Assembly (NCBI GenBank): GCA_029565815.1
Contig: JAKQNL010000355.1
Coordinates: forward strand, 1-6,002
Reading direction: 5' to 3'
Length of the DNA stretch: 6,002 bases
Source of the DNA: Spirochaetota bacterium
Lineage (GTDB): Bacteria; Spirochaetota; Spirochaetia; Treponematales; UBA12059
Shown here piece after piece: positions 1-4,958 of the stretch. The translations under genes and the position numbers were made by a program. The stretch's first letter is position 1, and every line of letters starts with the position of its first letter. The notes under the pieces are model-generated. The model worked only from the letters and a program-made list of their open reading frames with translations, had not been told where the DNA came from and ran no database searches.

Positions 1-468
1 GATGGGGAAGACGGCCCCCGCGAGCTGTGGCTTTTGGTTGCCCAGGACTATAACGCTGGAATCCCAAATGGCACTATAGACAATGACGACTACATACTGC
101 CTGCCATGCGCGTTGTGCTGTACCCGGGCCAAAGTACGGTCATACAACACATCATTTTTGATAGCAGCGCCCACGTAGCCACCGCGGCTTTTGGCCAGAG
201 CACCCGCCGCTTTACCATAGCCATTGCAGGCGGTGCGGGCATAAGCCCATCGAGCCCCCTCATTCTGCAACTGGACAGCCTAACCATTCCCATAACGGAT
301 CCCATGCTTGCAAGCGGCATGGCTATCAACACAAACGCAGGAAACGGCTATGCGTTCATCGACGCAAATAACAATTATACTTATGAGGCTACGGAGTGGA
401 GAACGCACAATGCACCTGTCACACTTGTTGAGAACAACACCTGGCTCCTCTATACAGCCAATCCATAA
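1..468 (+). CDS. C-terminal part of an unrecognised secreted-type protein (5' end outside window)
   Basis: The frame is open from base 1 to the TAA at 466-468, giving 155 residues with no start needed inside the window. A TTG at 34 is in frame, but coding continues upstream of it with similar composition, so the gene most likely begins to the left. The sequence is rich in Thr, Asn, Ile and Pro, has no cysteine and no obvious membrane helix, and alternates short hydrophobic stretches with Gly/Asn/Pro turns, as in extracytoplasmic beta-rich proteins. Near the end, bases 361-387 encode DANNNYTYE, which fits the D-x-N-x-N-x-x-x-E pattern of EF-hand or dockerin-like calcium loops; a DNDD cluster lies at 82-93. 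I do not recognise the family. It is followed by its own terminator, so it is probably not co-transcribed with the ABC operon downstream. Confidence 0.75.
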   Translation, partial: DGEDGPRELWLLVAQDYNAGIPNGTIDNDDYILPAMRVVLYPGQSTVIQHIIFDSSAHVATAAFGQSTRRFTIAIAGGAGISPSSPLILQLDSLTIPITDPMLASGMAINTNAGNGYAFIDANNNYTYEATEWRTHNAPVTLVENNTWLLYTANP

Positions 469-498
469 AACAGCCCCGGCCAGCTCGTGCCGCAAGGC

Positions 499-527
499 AA
501 AACCGCTCCACAAGGGGCGGTTTTTTT
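499..527 (+). terminator. Rho-independent terminator after the upstream gene
   Basis: AAAACCGCTCC (499-509) pairs with the right arm starting GGGGCGG (514 onward) across an ACAA loop, with one T-G wobble in the GC-rich core. It runs into seven T residues (521-527). The site lies 30 bases past the upstream stop codon and ends about 100 bases before the ABC ATPase start, so it separates the two transcription units. Confidence 0.88.
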
Positions 528-536
528 AAGCATAAG

Positions 537-552
537 GCTTGCTTAGGCAAGC
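537..552. repeat. 6-bp inverted repeat overlapping the candidate -35 element
   Basis: GCTTGC (537-542) and GCAAGC (547-552) are perfect inverted copies around a TTAG spacer. The left arm covers most of the candidate -35 box, so a small operator is possible. It has no T-tract and is too short to act as a terminator. With only six base pairs per arm, chance is a real alternative. Confidence 0.35.
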
Positions 553-568
553 GTGCCAGTCGTATTTT
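539..568 (+). promoter_or_regulatory. Candidate sigma70-type promoter of the ABC operon
   Basis: TTGCTT (539-544, -35-like) and TATTTT (563-568, -10-like) are separated by 18 bases. This falls just after the terminator and about 60 bases before the ATPase start codon, where a promoter for the operon is expected. The match to consensus is moderate and no transcription start can be seen, so the call rests partly on position. Confidence 0.4.
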
Positions 569-618
569 AGTGCTCATACATGGCGCACCAACGGCCTTTT
601 GGCGTTCGGGCAGCGCGC

Positions 619-624
619 AAGGAG
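619..624 (+). promoter_or_regulatory. Shine-Dalgarno site fixing the ATPase start at 630
   Basis: AAGGAG lies five bases upstream of the ATG at 630. The alternative in-frame GTG at 570 has no comparable site and would add 20 residues (including AFWRSGSAQG) before the normal beginning of an ABC ATPase domain. The 630 start is therefore preferred. Confidence 0.8.
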
Positions 625-629
625 CGTAC

Positions 630-1361
630 ATGGGCATCGTAGAACTCACGGATCTGCACAAGAACTACCAGCTTGGCAAGGTTGAGGTACCCGCGGTCAA
701 GGGCGTGTCGTTTTCCATAGAAAAAGGCGACTTTATCAGCATCGCCGGCCCTTCGGGCTCGGGCAAGACAACCATCCTGAACATGATAGGCCTGGTGGAC
801 AAGCCGTCGTCGGGCGAGGTGCTCATTGAGGGCAAGCCAACCTCCGCCCTGTCCGATGCCGAGCTTACGCGCATGCGCCACCAGAGCCTTGGCTTTATCT
901 TCCAGTCATTCAACCTGATACCGGTGCTTAACGTGTGGGAAAACATAGAGTTTCCCCTGCTTCTTGGGCAAAGCCGGGTGTCCAAGGAAGAAAAGGCCGA
1001 CTGGATAGACCACCTCATCGATGAGGTTGGCCTTGCAGACTGGCGCATGCACAAGCCAAACGAGCTGTCCGGCGGCCAACGCCAGCGTGTTGCCATAGCC
1101 CGGGCCCTGGTTACGCGGCCGCTCATCGTGCTTGCCGACGAGCCAACGGCCAACCTGGACAGCGCAACCGGCGAGCAAATTATCGAGCTTATGAAAAAGA
1201 TAAACCGTGAGCTTTCTACCACCTTCATATTCAGCACCCATGATGCGAAAATTGTGGACATAGCAGACCACATCATACGCTTACGCGACGGCCTGGTTAC
1301 AGAAAACTACCGCCGGCCAGAATCGGATCGGGCAGGCAGCGTGGGCGGGGGCTCGGCATGA
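630..1361 (+). CDS. ABC transporter ATP-binding protein, LolD/MacB/FtsE type
   Basis: This 243-residue cytoplasmic ATPase powers the two permeases encoded next to it. All nucleotide-binding motifs are intact and in order: Walker A GPSGSGKTT (40-48), Q-loop Gln92 in FIFQSFNLIP, signature LSGGQRQR (146-153), Walker B VLADE (167-171), D-loop NLD (175-177) and switch His204 in STHD. The short 'FQSFNLIP..NVWENIEFPL' region after the Q-loop is typical of the LolD/MacB/FtsE branch, which couples to FtsX-fold permeases by mechanotransmission rather than forming a substrate channel. The length matches stand-alone LolD-type subunits (about 220-250 residues). The last 15 or so residues (SDRAGSVGGGSA) look like a loose tail. 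The stop overlaps the next start in ATGA, implying translational coupling. Sequence alone does not separate LolD from MacB-type or other exporter ATPases, so no symbol is given. Confidence 0.95.
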   Translation: MGIVELTDLHKNYQLGKVEVPAVKGVSFSIEKGDFISIAGPSGSGKTTILNMIGLVDKPSSGEVLIEGKPTSALSDAELTRMRHQSLGFIFQSFNLIPVLNVWENIEFPLLLGQSRVSKEEKADWIDHLIDEVGLADWRMHKPNELSGGQRQRVAIARALVTRPLIVLADEPTANLDSATGEQIIELMKKINRELSTTFIFSTHDAKIVDIADHIIRLRDGLVTENYRRPESDRAGSVGGGSA

Positions 1362-2866
1362 GCATGCCGGTTACCCTACGCATGGCTCTACGGAACCTGG
1401 TAGAGCATCGATCAAAAAGCCTCATTATTGGCTCGCTTTTGGGCATAGGCGTTCTTATCCTTATTTTGGGCAACGCGTTTTTGGATGCGTCCAAACGGGG
1501 CATAGAAACATCCTTTACCAAAAACTACACGGCGGATGTGGTTATTACCGGTAAGGCAGACGGGCCGGTATCCCTGTTTGGCGTGCAGTCGATAGGCGGC
1601 CTGGAAGAAACCCCAAACATACCGGATTACGAAAAAGTTTTTTCACATGCAAGCGCACTGGCTGGCGTGCAAAAAACCAGCGGCATGGCATCGGGCTTTG
1701 GGCTTATTTCCCGCGACGTGGATGGTATCTCGGAAGCAGACACGGGTGAGGACGATCAGGAAGGCATGATGAATGCCTTTGTTATGCTCTTTGGCGTGGA
1801 CGCAAGCAGCTACTGGCAGCTCTTTGACGGCTTACAGCTCGTTCAGGGTTCGCTCTTACAGCCAGGCCAGCGCGGCATAGTGCTACCAGAAGCCCGCCTA
1901 GCAGGCATTTCCGAGTACCTACAGCGCACCGTACACATAGGTGATGAAATACTCATACAGGGCATGGGTTCCACCGGGATGCGCCTACGGAGCGTTCCCT
2001 TAGTGGGCACCTACACGCTTGCAAGCAAAGGAGCCGGGCCAGAACAGCTATCATACATAGACATAGACACACTGCGCGCACTCAACGGCATGACCCTGGG
2101 CAGTTCGGAAAACATCAGCTTGGGTGAAGCGGAAACGGGCCTTTTAGGGCTAACGGACCTGGACTCGCTGTTTGGCGACGACAGCATGGTTATGGAAAGC
2201 TCACCACAAGCGCCACAGGCCAGCCTTAACCTGGACACGCTGCTAGGCGACACCAGTAAGCGCGAAGCACTCAACCAGGCAGACTCCGGCGCATGGCACT
2301 CGATACTGCTACGCATGGAACACCCAAGCCAAGCCCCGGTTGCCATCGCAGCGCTGAACGCATGGTTTACAGAGGAGGGCATAGAAGCGGAAGCCGGCGA
2401 CTGGAAAAAGGCAGCCGGCCCTTACGCCCAGTCGGTGGACGTTTTACGCGTGGTGTTCAGCGTTGCCGTTTTTGTGCTGGCCGTGGTTGCGGTCATCGTT
2501 ATCATGAATACCATGGTCGTTTCGATTATAGAGCGTACCGGCGAGATAGGAACCATGCGCGCCCTGGGCGGCGGTCGCGGCTTTGTACGCAGGCTGTTTG
2601 CAGCCGAAAGCACGGTGCTTGCCATCGTATTCGGCATCGCAGGCCTTGCCCTGTCGGCCATAGCCATACTCGTGGTCAACCTACTGCGCATACAGGCAGG
2701 CAATGAATTCTTTACCATATTGTTTGGCGGCCCCGTGCTGCACTTACTCCTTAATCCGCTGTCGGTGCTAGGAGCCCTTGTGCTGGTTACGCTCGTTGGC
2801 CTTTTAGCAAGCATATATCCTGTGGCGGTGGCTTTACGCATACAGCCGATTCGCGCCATGCAATAG
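1358..2866 (+). CDS. FtsX-like (LolC/E or MacB-type) ABC permease, first subunit
   Basis: This 502-residue inner-membrane protein is predicted to have four helices at about 22-41, 366-388, 419-442 and 468-490. A large extracytoplasmic domain (about 43-361) sits between the first and second, the layout of LolC/LolE, MacB and FtsX. The cytoplasmic loop after helix 2 reads ERTGEIGTMRALGGGRGFVRR (from 392), the conserved FtsX-family coupling region that contacts the ATPase. The C-terminus has the family-like pattern YPVAVALRIQPIRAM. The start overlaps the ATPase stop by 4 bases; a second ATG at 1364 is possible but less well placed. Compared with the second permease (439 residues), this one has extra acidic, Ser-rich sequence around 250-305 carrying a short internal repeat. 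It probably forms a heterodimer with the next gene product. Lol-type lipoprotein extraction is favoured by the LolA-like gene in the operon, but the substrate is not shown by the sequence. Confidence 0.92.
   Translation: MSMPVTLRMALRNLVEHRSKSLIIGSLLGIGVLILILGNAFLDASKRGIETSFTKNYTADVVITGKADGPVSLFGVQSIGGLEETPNIPDYEKVFSHASALAGVQKTSGMASGFGLISRDVDGISEADTGEDDQEGMMNAFVMLFGVDASSYWQLFDGLQLVQGSLLQPGQRGIVLPEARLAGISEYLQRTVHIGDEILIQGMGSTGMRLRSVPLVGTYTLASKGAGPEQLSYIDIDTLRALNGMTLGSSENISLGEAETGLLGLTDLDSLFGDDSMVMESSPQAPQASLNLDTLLGDTSKREALNQADSGAWHSILLRMEHPSQAPVAIAALNAWFTEEGIEAEAGDWKKAAGPYAQSVDVLRVVFSVAVFVLAVVAVIVIMNTMVVSIIERTGEIGTMRALGGGRGFVRRLFAAESTVLAIVFGIAGLALSAIAILVVNLLRIQAGNEFFTILFGGPVLHLLLNPLSVLGALVLVTLVGLLASIYPVAVALRIQPIRAMQ
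2156..2256 (+). repeat. Imperfect internal duplication in the first permease, copies 72 bases apart
   Basis: Bases 2156-2184 and 2228-2256 match at 23 of 29 positions by hand alignment and are exactly 72 bases (24 codons) apart. They encode LTDLDSLFGDDS (residues 265-276) and SLNLDTLLGDTS (289-300), joined by a Ser/Pro/Gln/Ala-rich stretch. The spacing is in frame and both DNA and protein are similar, so a small tandem duplication is plausible. Its function is unknown. Confidence 0.5.
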
Positions 2867-2869
2867 AGT

Positions 2870-2875
2870 AGGGGG
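2870..2875 (+). promoter_or_regulatory. Shine-Dalgarno site supporting the GTG start of the second permease
   Basis: AGGGGG ends five bases before the GTG at 2881. The first in-frame ATG (residue 31) lies inside the first membrane helix, so it would destroy the family layout. The GTG is therefore the likely start, the only non-ATG start among the five operon genes. Confidence 0.65.
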
Positions 2876-2880
2876 CGAAC

Positions 2881-4200
2881 GTGAAAACCACCGCAAATAT
2901 AGCGTTTAGAAACCTTAGCCGCCAGAAAAAACGGACCTTCCTTTTAGGCGGAGCCATAGCATTCGGTGTCATGATCGTTACGCTCATCAACGGCTTTGCC
3001 GGAGCCTTTAGCGCAAACGTAGCCGAAAATTTCTCCCATCTCCTAGCCGGCCATATTTTCATATCCGGTTCGGAAAAACTGGAAGGTAACGACGAGCTGT
3101 CCGTTATCCGCGACGATGCTGCGCTGCAAGAAGCCGTGAAAGCTTCCGGCATCGATGTACGCTACATGACGCGCCGATCGGAATTTTCCGGCACCTTGAT
3201 TTTTGAGGGCAAGAAACTGCGCACCAACGTAGCAGGCGTGGAGCTGGACAAGGAACTGTACCTGCGCCAGCGCCTGGTGCTTAAAGAAGGCAGCTGGGAC
3301 AACATGAGCCAGAGCCAGGCCATCATACTGTCGGAAAAAACCGCAGCCCGCCTGGGCGTTTTGGTAGGCGATCGCATCCTTGTGCAAACGCAAACGGTGT
3401 ACGGCCAGAACAACGTTGGCGAGCTAACGGTGGCGGGTATCAGCTACGACTCGGGCATACTAGGCCAAATGGTAAGCTACGCTTCGCTTGCGTACTGCAA
3501 CGAGCTGATAGGGCTTGCCCCCGGCGAGTACCAGAGCATGGGCATACTGACCGCTAGCCTTAAAGACGCTGACAAGGCGGCGGACATACTGTATGCAAAA
3601 CTGGCTGAAAGCGTATCCATGTTCGAGCGCCAGGCCAAGGACGAGAACGGAGCTGTTACGCCCTTTCAGCGCATGGTGCGGGAGCAAACCAAGGAAGAGT
3701 GGGCCGGTGTTCGCTACCGGCTTGCTACCATCAACGAAATGTTAAGCCAGGTACAGCAAATCGTGGTAGCCCTTGATACGGCCGCCGCGGTTATCCTTGT
3801 GGTGCTGTTCCTTATTATCATGGTGGGCATAGCCAACACCTTTAGCATGGTCATGTTCGAGCGCATACGCGAAATAGGCACCATGCGAGCCATGGGCGTG
3901 CAGCGAGGCGGCGTGCGGGCAATGTTCCTGTTCGAAGCTTTGTTCCTGGCCATAGGCGGAGCGGTGGCTGGCATAGTGCTAGCGCTCATCATCATGGGAG
4001 CCATATCCCTTATCAATTTTGGCATGGACAGCCCAGCTTTCATCATACTGAAAAACGGCCACCTGTCGTTCTTTTTGCCACCGGCAAAGGCGCTCCTTAA
4101 CATAGCGATAATAGCCGCGCTGTCGTTGGTGGCCGTTGCCCGCCCGGCTAGTAACGCTGCCAGGCTGGACCCGGCCGTTGCCCTGCGAACCCAGAAGTAA
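2881..4200 (+). CDS. FtsX-like (LolC/E-type) ABC permease, second subunit
   Basis: This 439-residue inner-membrane protein has the same fold as its upstream neighbour: helices at about 20-42, 300-322, 349-377 and 404-421, and an extracytoplasmic domain at about 43-298. The N-terminal IAFRNLSRQKKRTFLLGG is the usual amphipathic entry to helix 1. After helix 2 comes FERIREIGTMRAMGVQRGGV (from 326), the FtsX-family coupling loop. The C-terminus RPASNAARLDPAVALR matches the common 'PA..AA.ldP..ALR' ending. It begins with GTG 14 bases after the first permease. The two permeases share fold and motifs but differ clearly in sequence and length, so they are likely an asymmetric pair like LolC and LolE rather than a recent duplication. 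About 400-440 residues is the usual LolC/LolE size. The transported substrate is inferred only from the downstream LolA-like gene. Confidence 0.93.
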   Translation: MKTTANIAFRNLSRQKKRTFLLGGAIAFGVMIVTLINGFAGAFSANVAENFSHLLAGHIFISGSEKLEGNDELSVIRDDAALQEAVKASGIDVRYMTRRSEFSGTLIFEGKKLRTNVAGVELDKELYLRQRLVLKEGSWDNMSQSQAIILSEKTAARLGVLVGDRILVQTQTVYGQNNVGELTVAGISYDSGILGQMVSYASLAYCNELIGLAPGEYQSMGILTASLKDADKAADILYAKLAESVSMFERQAKDENGAVTPFQRMVREQTKEEWAGVRYRLATINEMLSQVQQIVVALDTAAAVILVVLFLIIMVGIANTFSMVMFERIREIGTMRAMGVQRGGVRAMFLFEALFLAIGGAVAGIVLALIIMGAISLINFGMDSPAFIILKNGHLSFFLPPAKALLNIAIIAALSLVAVARPASNAARLDPAVALRTQK

Positions 4201-4203
4201 GCG

Positions 4204-4208
4204 AGGAG
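4204..4208 (+). promoter_or_regulatory. Strong Shine-Dalgarno site of the LolA-like gene
   Basis: AGGAG within GCGAGGAGAAGAAC lies six bases upstream of the ATG at 4215. It is one of the best ribosome-binding sites in the operon, which fits a soluble carrier that may be needed in excess over the membrane complex. Confidence 0.75.
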
Positions 4209-4214
4209 AAGAAC

Positions 4215-4958
4215 ATGAAACGCATTGTATGTGCCGTAATGGCATTCGTTGTAGTAAGCACTGCCGTCTATGCCCAGGACGCGAAAAAAATACTGGCCGA
4301 GCTGGACGCTGTGCAGGATTTTTCCGGCAAGGATTTTTCCGCGCTGTACACCATAGTGTCGCAAAAGCCCGGCGAGAAAGACAGCGTTACCCAGGCACGC
4401 ATGTTCCGCCGCGACAACAAAGACCAGTTTGCCATGATCATACTGCTACCGGAAGTGAACAAGGGCCAGGGTTACCTGCGCGAAGACGACAAGGTGTGGT
4501 TCTACGATCCAACAAGCCGTAAATTTTCCTTCTCGTCCATCAAGGAGAGCATACAGGACTCTGAAGCCAAGGGCTCCGATCTGACGCTGCGCAGCACGGC
4601 CGACGATTACGACGTTACAAGCGTGCGCGAAGGGCTCTTGGGCAAGGTGCCGGTGTGGATACTGGACCTGAAAGCGAAAACCACCGAGGTGCCCTACGAG
4701 CGCGTTGTGCTATACGTTCGCAAGGACAGGACCATGCTCCTTAAAGAAGAAGCGTACAGCGTGTCCGGCCGCCTTATGCGAACCACCTTGTATCCAAAAT
4801 ACGTTGAGCTGGACGGCAAGATGCTGCCATCCCAAATACTGATAGTGGATGAACTGAACCCCGGCGAGCGCAGCCAAATGACCATGACCGAACAGTCGGT
4901 GGAAACCCTGCCCGACCGGGTGTTTACCAAGGCCTTTTTGGAGCAGGTGAACAAATGA
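4215..4958 (+). CDS. Periplasmic LolA-like outer membrane lipoprotein-sorting protein
   Basis: This 247-residue protein has a clean signal peptide: basic MKR, a hydrophobic core, then VYA-QD with cleavage expected after Ala20. No lipobox is present, so the mature protein should be soluble in the periplasm. The body resembles the LolA-like 'outer membrane lipoprotein-sorting protein' family: alternating beta strands, the GYLREDDKVWFYDPTSRK block (86-103), the KGSDLTL segment (119-125, matching the family's GSD signature), and a later part with VVLYVRKDRTMLLKEE followed by the closing LPDRVFTKAFLEQ. Family members are thought to use the half-barrel LolA/LolB fold to carry acyl chains or lipidated proteins. 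It starts 14 bases after the second permease, and its stop overlaps the barrel start in ATGA. The family call rests on recalled motif patterns. It is distinct from classical LolA, and the cargo (lipoprotein, lipid or other) is not determined. Confidence 0.85.
   Translation: MKRIVCAVMAFVVVSTAVYAQDAKKILAELDAVQDFSGKDFSALYTIVSQKPGEKDSVTQARMFRRDNKDQFAMIILLPEVNKGQGYLREDDKVWFYDPTSRKFSFSSIKESIQDSEAKGSDLTLRSTADDYDVTSVREGLLGKVPVWILDLKAKTTEVPYERVVLYVRKDRTMLLKEEAYSVSGRLMRTTLYPKYVELDGKMLPSQILIVDELNPGERSQMTMTEQSVETLPDRVFTKAFLEQVNK
4945..4950 (+). promoter_or_regulatory. Shine-Dalgarno-like site of the barrel gene inside the LolA-like gene
   Basis: AGGTGA sits four bases before the ATG at 4955, within the last codons of the preceding gene. 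Together with the ATGA stop-start overlap it supports this start and translational coupling. Confidence 0.6.

Noticed and set aside
570..629. GTG at 570 as the start of the ABC ATPase (20 extra residues)
   Set aside because: The ATG at 630 has AAGGAG at ideal spacing and begins the protein at the normal position for the family. The extra N-terminal residues have no family similarity, and 570 abuts the candidate -10 element.
665..1276. 203-codon open frame on the minus strand opposite the ATPase
   Set aside because: The + strand frame has every ABC ATPase motif. The antisense product is Ser/Arg/Met-rich with no recognisable domain, as expected for a shadow frame.
1629..1646. A-tract and T-tract pair (GAAAAAGTTTTTTC) as an internal terminator
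   Set aside because: The arms are AT-only with a two-base loop, no GC-rich stem is present, and it lies in the middle of an intact gene.
2293..2706. 137-codon + strand open frame inside the first permease
   Set aside because: It overlaps the conserved FtsX-type region in another frame, and its Arg/His/Gly-rich product looks like an out-of-frame reading of GC-rich coding DNA.
630..4200. MacAB-type drug or peptide efflux pump
   Set aside because: Not excluded by the ATPase and permease folds, but the permeases are two stand-alone proteins without fused ATPase domains. No MacA-like adaptor or TolC-like gene is seen, while a LolA-like carrier is present, so a Lol-like role fits better.
3714..4364. 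216-codon minus-strand open frame across the second permease and the start of the LolA-like gene
   Set aside because: It crosses the junction of two well-supported genes. Its product is Met/Thr/Ala-rich mirror sequence of the membrane helices, with no domain and no convincing ribosome site.
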